From the NCBI RefSeq assembly GCF_002906655.1, contig NZ_CP025794.1:1550001-1614000 (forward strand): a DNA stretch of 64,000 nt, written 5' to 3'. The notes beneath the pieces were generated by a model. That model was not told the origin of the DNA, made no database searches, and saw nothing but the letters and a program-made list of their open reading frames with translations. Positions 48,421 through 58,319 of the stretch are shown here, one piece after another. Position numbers and translations under genes: made by a program. The stretch's first letter is position 1. The number at the start of each line of letters is the position of its first letter. Origin of the DNA: Vibrio hyugaensis (GTDB taxonomy: Bacteria > Pseudomonadota > Gammaproteobacteria > Enterobacterales > Vibrionaceae).

Positions 48421-48449
48421 AAAGCCTCTGGCGACATGCCAAAGGCTTT
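48421..48449 (-). terminator. Terminator of tgt
   Basis: The 12-bp arms AAAGCCTCTGGC/GCCAAAGGCTTT have one mismatch and a 5-base loop. On the minus strand TTTTGC follows. Confidence 0.8.
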
Positions 48450-48456
48450 AATTCTT

Positions 48457-49728
<1,272 letters not shown>

Positions 49729-49741
49729 TCATTAGCTTTCT

Positions 49742-49788
49742 CCCCCTCCTAACCTCCCCCCTTTCACAAGGGAAGGGCTAGGGAGGGG
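49742..49788. repeat. C-rich/G-rich palindromic Vibrio intergenic repeat
   Basis: A left arm CCCCTCCTAACC (49743-49754) and right arm GGGCTAGGGAGGGG (49775-49788) form an imperfect hairpin around a C/T-rich centre, just after queA. I recall very similar CCCCTCCTAACC units in other Vibrio intergenic regions. No T-run follows, so it is not a standard terminator. Confidence 0.55.
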
Positions 49789-49796
49789 TTAAAACA

Positions 49797-50849
49797 TTAT
49801 GCCATTTTCTTCTTAATAAACATTGAGTCACCGTACGAGAAGAAACGGTATTGGTTATCCACAGCGTGCTTGTAAGCATTCATGGTGTTCTCGTAACCTG
49901 CGAATGCACTGACCAACATAATCAATGTTGACTCAGGCAAGTGGAAATTGGTGATCAAACAATCCACCAGCTGGTACTCGTAGCCAGGGTAGATAAAGAT
50001 TTCAGTATCACCAAAGAATGGTACCAATTCCGTACCTTTCTTCAGTGCGTCTTGCGCTGCACTTTCAAGCGAACGAACTGATGTAGTACCTACGGCAACG
50101 ATTCGGCCACCGCGTGCTTTAGCTGCATTAATCGCATCAACAACATCTTGCGGTACTTCAACGTATTCTGCGTGCATGTGATGATCGTTAATGTCGTCCA
50201 CTTTCACTGGTTGGAACGTACCGGCACCAACATGAAGTGTTACGTAAGCAAACTCAGCGCCTTTCGCCTTGATCTTCTCAAGCAGAACATCATCAAAATG
50301 AAGGCCTGCCGTCGGTGCAGCTACCGCTCCTGGCTTTTGGTTGTAAACCGTTTGGTAACGCTCTTTATCTGCGTCTTCATCTGGGCGGTCGATGTAAGGA
50401 GGAAGTGGCATGTGACCAATTTCTTCCAGAATTTCTAAAACCGTCTTATCTGACTCAAACTTCAGTTCAAACAGAGCATCATGACGAGCAACCATTTGCG
50501 CTGAATATTCATCGTTCTCGCCAACAATAATAGTCGAACCTGGCTTTGGTGATTTTGAACAACGAACGTGAGCCAGAATGCTCTTTTCGTCCAACATACG
50601 CTCTACCAACACTTCTAGTTTGCCGCCAGACTCTTTTCGACCAAACATACGCGCAGGGATAACGCGAGTATTATTGAAAACCACTAGATCACCAGCTTGA
50701 ACTTGGTCCAACACATCAGTAAATGTGCCATCAATAAGTTCGCCAGTATTGCCATCCATTTGCAGCAGTCGGCTAGCGGTACGCTCTGGTTGAGGGTAGC
50801 GGGCGATAAGTTCATCTGGAAGGTCGAAATGGAAATCTGATACTTGCAT
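49797..50849 (-). CDS. queA: S-adenosylmethionine:tRNA ribosyltransferase-isomerase
   Basis: A 350-residue enzyme that builds the epoxyqueuosine side chain on tRNA from SAM. The N-terminus [20 protein letters not shown] and the segments AAPTAGLHF and [17 protein letters not shown] are diagnostic. It is followed by tgt after a 206-base gap containing the C-rich repeat, so the usual queA-tgt linkage is kept but loosened. Confidence 0.96.
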   Translation of the reverse strand: MQVSDFHFDLPDELIARYPQPERTASRLLQMDGNTGELIDGTFTDVLDQVQAGDLVVFNNTRVIPARMFGRKESGGKLEVLVERMLDEKSILAHVRCSKSPKPGSTIIVGENDEYSAQMVARHDALFELKFESDKTVLEILEEIGHMPLPPYIDRPDEDADKERYQTVYNQKPGAVAAPTAGLHFDDVLLEKIKAKGAEFAYVTLHVGAGTFQPVKVDDINDHHMHAEYVEVPQDVVDAINAAKARGGRIVAVGTTSVRSLESAAQDALKKGTELVPFFGDTEIFIYPGYEYQLVDCLITNFHLPESTLIMLVSAFAGYENTMNAYKHAVDNQYRFFSYGDSMFIKKKMA

Positions 50850-51036
50850 GTTACTTGTCTTATATATTGGTCAAATCACGTCGAAAACGACGATAAAATT
50901 GCGACGAGTTTTTCGCAGCAGACTAGTATATGTTTACATGCTGCAATAGCAAGCAAATCCCCTTAGATTGACTGTAAAACCTTTCACTAAGAGTGTAATA
51001 AAACGTGAAAGTATCAAGATTAGCAGCAATAAAAAA

Positions 51037-51053
51037 GCAGCGGAGTTCGCTGC
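51037..51053 (-). terminator. Terminator of the serine protease gene
   Basis: The stem GCAGCG/CGCTGC has a 5-base loop. On the minus strand six Ts follow. Confidence 0.85.
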
Positions 51054-51082
51054 TTATCTTTTCTATCTATTGCGGCCTGATT

Positions 51083-52249
51083 TTATACTTTACGTCGGCG
51101 CAACCATGTAAATGAAGCTAAAACACTCAACCACCAAATTCCTAAGCTACCACCATCGTCTTCAGAGCCTCTAAAATCACAGTTGTTGGTCGCAATACCA
51201 TCGTGACACTCTTCTTCTCCCCCATTGTCATCATTGGCCTCTTTAATAAAGTTGGGTTCAATGATGTAACTGCTTGGGGGGGCGTCAGCGGTAATGTAAG
51301 ACTGTACCCAATCATGATATTGGCTCACTTTGGTGTAGAAACTTGGGATAGTGAGTGAACCACATGTCGGAAGAATAAGAGGAGCACCGCTTACAATACC
51401 GATCTGCTTCCCCGTTGCGACATCGATGAGTGGACCACCACTGTCACCTTTACATGCAGAATTGCCATATTGGGTATTACTCTCCGAGTCCAGCACTTCA
51501 TTCCGAGTTGGCAAAGTACATATTTTGGTTAAGTTCTCACGTGAATCAATGATTCCCGGAAAGCTGCTGCCAATTTCTAAGCGCTCATAACATTTGTCGA
51601 TGGGTAAAAAGGTGCTAATGGTGGTTTTAAGTGTATCTGAGGATTCAGACGCATCAGGTTGAGTGGTTCCCCAACCAAATACTTGCACGTTTTCCACACG
51701 CTGATTAGTTAGATAATTGTCGTTCCAATCAGCAGCCAGACGCGCTTCAATATTCTCCATCTCAGTTTTGTTTGCTAAGTCCGCAAATCTTGCATTCGCG
51801 ACCGGACGAGTGAGATACAACAATGCAATATCAGAATCTAAACCCGTTTGAATTGGTTTGACGTTGCCGTTACTGTCGATGTCCGCTTTAGATATACGCG
51901 TGTAATCCGGATGCACTACCACATGTGAAACTGGATAGAAGTTATCAAGCCCTGCAGTATTTAGATCATACACATTGGCATTCACGGACAGTTCACCCGG
52001 AGGGGTCACATAATAGCTAGCTTCATTAGTTCCCTGCCCCATCACCACACAGTGTGCCGCAGTTAATACCCATTGTTCCGTCAGCATGGTACCGCCACAC
52101 AGCGGAAACTCTGCCATGTTACTTGCGCGTAAAGTCACGCGATCAACCGGGTCGGTTTGCTCATCTCCTAACACAATCGCTTGAGCGGATTGCACACTGA
52201 ATGCCGCCACTGCCAAAGCAATGAGCTTGTTGCACGTCGTTCGTTTCAT
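51083..52249 (-). CDS. Trypsin-like serine protease with GlyGly-CTERM anchor
   Basis: A 388-residue secreted S1-family protease. A signal peptide (about 1-24, cut after AQA) is followed by the catalytic domain with His66 (LTAAHC), Asp140 (DSDIALL) and Ser270 (CKGDSGGPL). The C-terminus has a Cys pair region, an acidic spacer, then DDGGS, a hydrophobic segment and RRRKV: the GlyGly-CTERM pattern that rhombosortase cleaves before type II secretion and surface display. V. cholerae VesA/VesB-type proteases share this layout. Physiological target unknown. Monocistronic. Confidence 0.9.
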   Translation of the reverse strand: MKRTTCNKLIALAVAAFSVQSAQAIVLGDEQTDPVDRVTLRASNMAEFPLCGGTMLTEQWVLTAAHCVVMGQGTNEASYYVTPPGELSVNANVYDLNTAGLDNFYPVSHVVVHPDYTRISKADIDSNGNVKPIQTGLDSDIALLYLTRPVANARFADLANKTEMENIEARLAADWNDNYLTNQRVENVQVFGWGTTQPDASESSDTLKTTISTFLPIDKCYERLEIGSSFPGIIDSRENLTKICTLPTRNEVLDSESNTQYGNSACKGDSGGPLIDVATGKQIGIVSGAPLILPTCGSLTIPSFYTKVSQYHDWVQSYITADAPPSSYIIEPNFIKEANDDNGGEEECHDGIATNNCDFRGSEDDGGSLGIWWLSVLASFTWLRRRKV

Positions 52250-52510
52250 TTAGGTTGTTATCTTCAATCTGGTAAGCCTGAGCGTATCTTCTTCCACAGA
52301 CTTACCTTGGAAAATCAAGCAAGTAAAAATGTGCGATTCAATTCATTGGATTAACTGCGCCCTACACACCTTATCAGTCAAAAGTGCAAACTGACTCGCA
52401 TTGAGTTCCCACCCTGCAATTACCAATTAAAAACAAACTTATCAATAGGGATGAGGGGCGACTATATTGATAGTGAGCGATACGCTCTTTGATGATAAAT
52501 TGAGGTAAGT

Positions 52511-52732
52511 ATGAAGATCTTTCTAGCCACTTTAAGTGCTTCAATATTGTTGTTTTCTGCCAGCAGTTTTGGCGATGGGAGAACAGATTTGTTTCGTGCT
52601 CAGCAACAAGCTTGTGCCTTAAAACAAGTCCCTCGCCACTGCGCTGTAAACGTACCTGGTAAACACTACATCGGTCGCTGTGTCGATGCGAAAGCGTATG
52701 GTCTTATCTGTGTGCATTTCAAGCAACGTTAA
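52511..52732 (+). CDS. Small exported cysteine-rich peptide, unknown
   Basis: A 73-residue precursor. A signal peptide (about 1-21, FSASSFG) leaves a mature peptide of about 52 residues, basic, with four cysteines (35, 44, 57, 67) that could make two disulfides. I do not recognise a family. A TTGAGGTAAGT ribosome site precedes the ATG, and a hairpin terminator follows, so it looks like a real single gene. The coding sequence ends in HFKQR. Possible roles are a periplasmic factor or a secreted peptide; neither is supported by motif. Confidence 0.65.
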   Translation: MKIFLATLSASILLFSASSFGDGRTDLFRAQQQACALKQVPRHCAVNVPGKHYIGRCVDAKAYGLICVHFKQR

Positions 52733-52735
52733 GAG

Positions 52736-52768
52736 TAACCAAAGGTTTCAACGCCTTAGCTTTGGTTA
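52736..52768 (+). terminator. Probable terminator of the small cysteine-rich gene
   Basis: The 9-bp arms TAACCAAAG/CTTTGGTTA have a 15-base loop and TTTAT follows. It starts 4 bases after the stop. Confidence 0.55.
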
Positions 52769-52961
52769 TTTATGATAGCGCTTACATCCTAACATCACCC
52801 CAAATGAGTAGCTGGAATTATGGAAAACTCCAGTACATTCTCACCTCTGATTGATCTCCATCTAATCGTTTTATTTTATTAGTGAAAAACGAGGCAGCTC
52901 CCAGATATACGGAAAAATATTCTCTATATTTAAAGGAAGGACAATGCCGCTGGAGGTCTCT

Positions 52962-53408
52962 ATGATCAAGGTTGAAGACATGATGACTCGCAACCCTCAT
53001 ACCTTGCTGCGTGAGCACACATTACGTGACGCAAAAAGCATGATGGAAGCGCTTGATATTCGACATATTCCGGTTGTTGATGCCAATAAACACTTACAAG
53101 GCTTGGTGACTCAACGCGATATTCTTGCCGCACAAGAATCCTGTTTACACCCAGATGAGGCTGAACAATCTTTTACCCTCGACACCCCGCTTTATGAAAT
53201 GATGCACACCAACATCATGACAGCAGAACCAAGAGCTGGATTAAAGCAAAGTGCTATCTATATGCAAAAACACAAAGTAGGCTGTTTACCTGTGGTAACT
53301 AAAGGTCACTTAGTCGGGATTATCACCGACACAGACTTTGTTTCCATCGCAATCAACTTACTAGAGCTTCAGGAAGAGGTTGAACCTGAAGAGCTAGAAA
53401 CAGAATAG
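52962..53408 (+). CDS. CBS-pair protein
   Basis: A 148-residue stand-alone protein made of two CBS motifs: MIKVEDMMTRNPHTLLREHT to LVTQRDI, and MHTNIMTAEPRAGLKQSA to LVGIITDTDFVSIAI, with an acidic tail. CBS pairs bind adenine nucleotides and act as energy sensors; the partner is unknown. I choose the ATG at 52962, preceded by GGAGG 5 bases away; the ATG at 52944 also has a ribosome site (AAGGAAGG) but is closer than usual. A downstream hairpin belongs to aceA. Confidence 0.85.
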   Translation: MIKVEDMMTRNPHTLLREHTLRDAKSMMEALDIRHIPVVDANKHLQGLVTQRDILAAQESCLHPDEAEQSFTLDTPLYEMMHTNIMTAEPRAGLKQSAIYMQKHKVGCLPVVTKGHLVGIITDTDFVSIAINLLELQEEVEPEELETE

Positions 53409-53454
53409 TTTGAGCAGAACTTATTGCACTCACAACAAATAAAAAGCAAAAAAA

Positions 53455-53474
53455 GAGCGGCTAATTCGCCGCTC
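53455..53474 (-). terminator. Terminator of aceA
   Basis: The stem GAGCGGC/GCCGCTC has a 6-base loop. On the minus strand seven Ts follow. Confidence 0.9.
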
Positions 53475-53516
53475 AAGATGTCATTACTAACGTAGTAATT
53501 ATGGACTCTATGCTTG

Positions 53517-54830
53517 TTAGAATTGGTCTTCTTCGGTAGACCCTGTCAGTGCTGTCACTGAAGATTGCCCGCCTTGGATAGTATTGGTCATTCTGTCAAA
53601 GTACCCCGTACCTACCTCTTGCTGGTGCGCTACGAACGTGTAGCCTTTCTCTGCTGCTTCAAACTCAGGACGTTGAACTTTCTCAACGTAATGACGCATG
53701 CCTTCACCCTGTGCGTAAGCGTGTGCCAGTTCAAACATGTTGAACCACATGTTGTGGATACCTGCTAGCGTGATGAACTGGTACTTATAGCCCATATTCG
53801 CCAGTTCTTGTTGGAACTTAGCAATGGTTTCTGCATCTAGGTTTTTCTCCCAGTTGAATGAAGGCGAACAGTTGTATGCCAACAGTTGGTCTGGGTACTC
53901 GGCATGAATCGCTTCTGCAAACTTACGAGCTTCTTCTAGACATGGCGTTGCCGTCTCACACCAGATTAGATCCGCGTATGGAGCGTAAGCTAAACCACGA
54001 GAAATCGCTTGGTCGATACCTGCACGAACACGATAGAAACCTTCTGGAGTGCGCTCTCCTTGAATAAAGTCTTTATCGTATGGGTCGCAATCAGACGTTA
54101 GCAAGTCGGCTGCGTTTGCATCGGTACGCGCAATAACCAGTGTTGTTGTGCCAGCAACATCCGCGGCTAGGCGAGCTGCTACCAGTTTTTGCACCGCTTC
54201 TTGAGTTGGAACCAGTACTTTACCACCCATGTGACCACACTTCTTCACGGATGCCAGTTGGTCTTCAAAGTGAACACCTGCCGCACCTGCGTCGATCATC
54301 GATTTCATTAACTCGTAAGCGTTAAGTACACCACCAAAGCCTGCTTCTGCATCCGCGACGATTGGTAGGAAGTAATCAATGCCGCCTTCATCTTCTGGCG
54401 ATTTACCTGCTGTCCATTGAATTTGGTCTGCACGACGGAACGAGTTATTGATGCGTTTAACGACCGAAGGAACAGAATCTACTGGATACAGAGATTGGTC
54501 TGGGTACATCGTAGACGCAGTATTGTTATCTGCCGCTACCTGCCAGCCAGATAGGTAAATCGCTTCGATACCTGCTTTCGCTTGCTGTACGGCTTGACCA
54601 CCCGTTAGTGCACCAAGGCAGTTAACATAGCCTTTCTTTGAGCTACCGTTGACCAGTGACCAAAGTTTGTCAGCACCACGTTGTGCAATCGTGTTCGCAG
54701 GTACCATAGAACCACGCAGTGTTACTACTTCTTCCGCAGTGTAGGTGCGTTTTACGTTTTTCCAGCGTGGGTTGGTTGCCCAATCTTTTTCCAGAGCTTC
54801 AATTTGTTGGCGGCGAGTTAAATTAGTCAT
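53517..54830 (-). CDS. aceA: Isocitrate lyase
   Basis: A 437-residue enzyme of the glyoxylate shunt, splitting isocitrate to succinate and glyoxylate. The catalytic [10 protein letters not shown] and the metal-binding [10 protein letters not shown] are intact. The length matches the E. coli enzyme. The ribosome site is AGAGGG. It follows aceB by 148 bases, in the usual aceBA order; no aceK is seen in the 52.9-57 kb region. Confidence 0.97.
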   Translation of the reverse strand: MTNLTRRQQIEALEKDWATNPRWKNVKRTYTAEEVVTLRGSMVPANTIAQRGADKLWSLVNGSSKKGYVNCLGALTGGQAVQQAKAGIEAIYLSGWQVAADNNTASTMYPDQSLYPVDSVPSVVKRINNSFRRADQIQWTAGKSPEDEGGIDYFLPIVADAEAGFGGVLNAYELMKSMIDAGAAGVHFEDQLASVKKCGHMGGKVLVPTQEAVQKLVAARLAADVAGTTTLVIARTDANAADLLTSDCDPYDKDFIQGERTPEGFYRVRAGIDQAISRGLAYAPYADLIWCETATPCLEEARKFAEAIHAEYPDQLLAYNCSPSFNWEKNLDAETIAKFQQELANMGYKYQFITLAGIHNMWFNMFELAHAYAQGEGMRHYVEKVQRPEFEAAEKGYTFVAHQQEVGTGYFDRMTNTIQGGQSSVTALTGSTEEDQF

Positions 54831-54978
54831 TGGTCTATCCCTCTTATAATGTGCACTTGTGCATGTGCGTTGAGTTTTCCGTTCTCAGGCAGTACATCCT
54901 TATCTGCCTCGAATCCTTCACGTATTGGTTAAATAAACATGTATTAGTTAGATAAATTGAGTGTTTAAAATCTTTGGG

Positions 54979-56613
54979 TTAATCCAAGTAGTCATAACCT
55001 GGAATGGTTAAAAAGTTGGTCAGTTCATCGCTTGTGGTGAGCCTAGCCATCAAGTCTGCCGCTTCTTCAAATCGACCTGCTTGATAGCGTTGCTCGCCAA
55101 TTTCTTGCTTCACGACTTCAATCTCTTCTTTCAGATAGAGTTCGAACAACTCTTTAGTGACCTTCAATCCGTTGTCGAGCGACTTACCGTGTTGAATCCA
55201 TTGCCAGATAGAAGCACGTGAGATTTCTGCGGTAGCAGCGTCTTCCATCAGTCCGTAAATCGGCACACAACCGTTGCCAGAGATCCAAGCTTCGATGTAT
55301 TGCAGCGCAACGCGGATGTTATGGCGCATACCCTCTTCTGAGCGTTCACCCTCGCACGGTTCAAGTAACTCTGTGGCGGTGATTGGTGCGTCTTCTGCAC
55401 GGCTTACCTCCAATTGGTTAGTACGCTGTCCCAATGTGGTGCTGAACACTTCCATTGCAGTATCTGCCAACCCTGGGTGAGCAACCCAAGTGCCATCGTG
55501 ACCGTTATTGGCTTCCAATGACTTGTCGTTGCGGATCTTATCCAGCACTTTTTGGTTTTCTTGTGGGTCTTTAGCCGGAATAAAGGCCGCCATGCCGCCC
55601 ATCGCAAATGCGCCACGTTTATGACAAGTACGCACCAACAATCTTGAGTAAGCGTTGAGGAATGGCTTGTCCATGGTCACCACTTGGCGATCTGGCAGTA
55701 CGCGATCTGGGTGGTTTTTCAGTGTCTTGATGTAGCTAAAGATGTAATCCCAGCGACCACAATTCAAACCAACGATGTGTTCTTTCAGTGAGAACAGAAT
55801 CTCATCCATTTCGAATACGGCTGGTAAGGTTTCAATCAGCACAGTCGCTTTGATGGTGCCAGTATCCAAACCGAAATACTCTTCGGTGAAATGGAACACT
55901 TCGCTCCACCACTTCGCTTCATGATGCGATTGCAGCTTTGGAATGTAGAAGTAAGGACCGCTTCCCTTTTTCAGTAGCGCCTTATAGTTGTTGTAGAAGT
56001 ACAGAGCGAAATCGAATAGCGCACCTGGAATGATCTGACCGTGCCACGTTACGTGTTTTTCTTTTAGATGCAGTCCGCGAACACGGCAGATCAACACCGC
56101 TGGGTCTTCTGCCAGCTGATAGTGTTTGCCATTGCTAGAATTGGTGTAGCTGATGGTGCCGTTAACAGCATCGCGCAGGTTAATTTGACCATCCAGAACT
56201 TTACTCCATGCAGGAGACATCGAATCTTCGAAGTCTGCCATGAACACTTTTACATTCGCATTCAGTGCGTTAATCACCATCTTGCGATCAGTTGGTCCAG
56301 TAATCTCCACTCGGCGATCTTGCAGATCTTGCGGGATTCCAAGGATCTTCCAACTTCCTTCACGAATGTCTTGTGTTTCTGGTAGAAAATCTGGCAGCTC
56401 ACCAGCATCAATGCGTGCTTGCTTCTCTTCTCGTGCTTCCAGTAACTGTTCAACACGTCCGGCAAATTTTTCACACAGTAGAGATAAGAAGGTTTGGGCT
56501 TCAACATGGAAAATTGCTTGATGTTCAGGAGCAACGACTCCATTCACCTCAAGCATGCCTTGGGTTTGCTTTAGTTGTTGTGTTTTTTGTTCTGTCTGAG
56601 CAAGCATAATCAT
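54979..56613 (-). CDS. aceB: Malate synthase A
   Basis: A 544-residue enzyme joining glyoxylate and acetyl-CoA to malate. DFEDSMSPAWSKV and GRWDYIFSYIKTL are family signatures, and the C-terminal PIYGLMEDAATAEISRASIWQW holds the catalytic Asp. The start is either of two in-frame ATGs (56613 or 56607); AAGG precedes both. It has a very long (600-base) upstream region with HexR-like palindromes. Confidence 0.96.
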   Translation of the reverse strand: MIMLAQTEQKTQQLKQTQGMLEVNGVVAPEHQAIFHVEAQTFLSLLCEKFAGRVEQLLEAREEKQARIDAGELPDFLPETQDIREGSWKILGIPQDLQDRRVEITGPTDRKMVINALNANVKVFMADFEDSMSPAWSKVLDGQINLRDAVNGTISYTNSSNGKHYQLAEDPAVLICRVRGLHLKEKHVTWHGQIIPGALFDFALYFYNNYKALLKKGSGPYFYIPKLQSHHEAKWWSEVFHFTEEYFGLDTGTIKATVLIETLPAVFEMDEILFSLKEHIVGLNCGRWDYIFSYIKTLKNHPDRVLPDRQVVTMDKPFLNAYSRLLVRTCHKRGAFAMGGMAAFIPAKDPQENQKVLDKIRNDKSLEANNGHDGTWVAHPGLADTAMEVFSTTLGQRTNQLEVSRAEDAPITATELLEPCEGERSEEGMRHNIRVALQYIEAWISGNGCVPIYGLMEDAATAEISRASIWQWIQHGKSLDNGLKVTKELFELYLKEEIEVVKQEIGEQRYQAGRFEEAADLMARLTTSDELTNFLTIPGYDYLD

Positions 56614-56891
56614 TCATCCTTAACGTGCTTTATTCATCTTGGGCAGTCAGCCTAAAGCTACATTTGTAAGTTATGAACAACAAATTACATCCTTTGATTT
56701 GGCGTTCACTTCGCTTCGTTATGTCTATACCTTGCGCAACCTGAATTGCTTTTTCAATCTAGACATAAGTCTTACAAGCCTTTAATTAAGCTAACCCAAC
56801 AAAGGTTTAAGCGAAACCCCTCAAGTAAACAAAACGTTAAATTCAAAGTTTTATTCGGTATCAAACAAGCGTTTGATTTTTGAGCTCAATT

Positions 56892-56918
56892 TGTAATTTA
56901 TTACGTAATTTAATTACA
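56892..56918. promoter_or_regulatory. HexR-like operator pair upstream of aceB
   Basis: The 15-mer CGTAATTTAATTACA (56904-56918) differs from the HexR-type consensus TGTAATTTAATTACA, recalled from comparative genomics, by one base. A second overlapping dyad TGTAATTTATTACG begins at 56892. HexR controls central carbon genes in Vibrio and Shewanella. The site is about 280 bases from the aceB start, so a role as activator or a long leader is implied. Confidence 0.5.
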
Positions 56919-57147
56919 TTAATTTTACAGGTCATTTTTAAATTCAAACAATCGTATGAATAGTGAGGCGGGAGAAAAATCCTTGTATTCACAAGGGCTA
57001 GGAAGAGGGAATTAAACGCGACTTAAACGCGTTACACAGGTAGTTGTGTAAAATTAACATTGTGAAATTTCACTATTTTATGAAAGCTTCATGAAAGTTC
57101 ATCTGTAAAATTTTACAAGTCAAAGTTCACGCACAGAATAAAATGCT

Positions 57148-57177
57148 AAAAAGCGCACTATTTCTAGTGCGCTTTTT
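57148..57177. terminator. Terminator of oxyR2, probably bidirectional
   Basis: The 13-bp perfect stem AAAAAGCGCACTA/TAGTGCGCTTTTT has a TTTC loop. It lies 36 bases after the oxyR2 stop. Confidence 0.92.
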
Positions 57178-57213
57178 GATATTAGTTCGGGAGTAGCAGG
57201 CTAATACTAATAG

Positions 57214-58119
57214 CTAAAGCAGTTCAGAGACGACTTCTGCCAATTGATTGAAAGTGTTTGATCGTGACGAACTCGGACGCCAAACCAAACCAATATCGCG
57301 ATATGCTTGCTGACCTGGAGGGTCGATCACCACCAAGTTCTGGTTGTGAAGTAAACCGTGATCAATCGCCATTTGCGGAATAAACGTGGTACCCAGACCA
57401 TTAGCAACCATCTGTACTAAGGTATGAAGACTGGTCGCGGTGAAGGGGTTGATCTTCTCTTTATCCGTCAACTTACACGCTGAAACCGCGTGTTCAGTAA
57501 GACAGTGCTCTTTCTCTAATAAGAAGACGGATTCATCTGGCAAATCTGCATAACGGATCGGCACAGGAACGGAATCCGCTTGATTGGCGCTGATCACCAT
57601 GCGGAACGGGTCTTGCCCCACCACACGGCTTTCCATTCCTTCTATCTCTACAGGCAGAGCCAGAATCAACACGTCCAACTCACCGTGGCGAAGTGCTTGC
57701 AGCAAGTTGGTCGTCGTGTCTTCTCTTAATAGAAGGTTTAATTGCGGGAAGCGGTAGTTCACCTCTTGAACAAGGTCGCACAATAAGAAAGGAGCAATGG
57801 TCGGAATACAACCTACTTTTAGCTGCCCTTCCATATCATCACCTTGGCATAGGCGCCCCAGCTCAACAAGATCTTGCCCTTTAGCGAGCAATTCTCGACC
57901 ATGTTGCACCACCATCTCACCAGCTTGGGTGAAAACTAATGGGCTTTTTTTATCTTTCTTTTCATAAAGCGGGCAACCAATCAACTCTTCAAGGTTTTGG
58001 ATGCCTTTACTTAAGGTAGATTGACTGACAAAACAACGCTCAGCAGCATCACTAAAATGTCGAGTTTCATGCAGAGTGACCAAATAGTGTAACTGCTTCA
58101 AGCTAGGCCATTTATTCAT
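57214..58119 (-). CDS. oxyR2: Peroxide-sensing LysR regulator, OxyR2 type
   Basis: A 301-residue OxyR. The helix-turn-helix is in FSDAAERCFVSQSTLSKGIQ, and the redox pair is Cys206 and Cys215 in EHCLTEHAVSAC, with the same 9-residue spacing as E. coli C199/C208. Residue 204 is Glu. V. vulnificus OxyR2 has Cys206, Cys215 and the unusual Glu204 that makes it very peroxide sensitive, so I call this the OxyR2 paralogue. It is divergent from a 2-Cys peroxiredoxin gene, exactly the OxyR2-prx2 layout. The second OxyR is not in the window. Confidence 0.88.
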   Translation of the reverse strand: MNKWPSLKQLHYLVTLHETRHFSDAAERCFVSQSTLSKGIQNLEELIGCPLYEKKDKKSPLVFTQAGEMVVQHGRELLAKGQDLVELGRLCQGDDMEGQLKVGCIPTIAPFLLCDLVQEVNYRFPQLNLLLREDTTTNLLQALRHGELDVLILALPVEIEGMESRVVGQDPFRMVISANQADSVPVPIRYADLPDESVFLLEKEHCLTEHAVSACKLTDKEKINPFTATSLHTLVQMVANGLGTTFIPQMAIDHGLLHNQNLVVIDPPGQQAYRDIGLVWRPSSSRSNTFNQLAEVVSELL

Positions 58120-58150
58120 AATTCTATTTGTATCTATTGCTGTTCCAGTG

Positions 58151-58188
58151 ATCGAGATAATAGTTTCGGTGTTATCGCTTTTTTCGAT
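58151..58188. promoter_or_regulatory. Nested dyads in the oxyR2-prx2 intergenic region
   Basis: GATAA/TTATC (58156-58160, 58172-58176) sits inside ATCGA/TCGAT (58151-58155, 58184-58188). The position suits OxyR2 binding but the fit to the four-part OxyR consensus is weak. A -10 TATAGT for prx2 lies at 58235-58240 with no good -35, as expected for an activated promoter. Confidence 0.35.
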
Positions 58189-58260
58189 GAACTCAATCTA
58201 TTTATTTCGCTTTTTTCAATACTACAATCTGTACTATAGTTTGTCTCGCACAAACACGGA

Positions 58261-58290
58261 CCAAACCTAAATAACTGAATGTAGGTTTGG
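58261..58290 (+). promoter_or_regulatory. Perfect hairpin in the prx2 leader
   Basis: The 9-bp perfect arms CCAAACCTA/TAGGTTTGG with a 12-base loop end about 17 bases before the AGGAG ribosome site. If the -10 at 58235 is right, the hairpin lies at the very 5' end of the messenger and could stabilise it or bind a regulator. Confidence 0.45.
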
Positions 58291-58319
58291 AGCAAACCAA
58301 AATTTTTAGGAGCAAAAAA

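Larger units (their letters stand above)
56614..57213. other. Palindrome-rich aceB/oxyR2 upstream region
   Basis: No gene was found. From the aceB side it holds a hairpin ATCAAAC/GTTTGAT (56860-56877) followed by TTTTT; the HexR-like boxes (56892-56918); TTACACA/TGTGTAA (57032-57051); and the perfect palindromes GTGAAATTTCAC (57062-57073), ATGAAAGCTTCAT (57080-57092) and TGTAAAATTTTACA (57104-57117). The oxyR2 terminator closes it. The concentration of dyads suggests a multi-factor aceB control region or an unrecognised small RNA. Confidence 0.5.
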
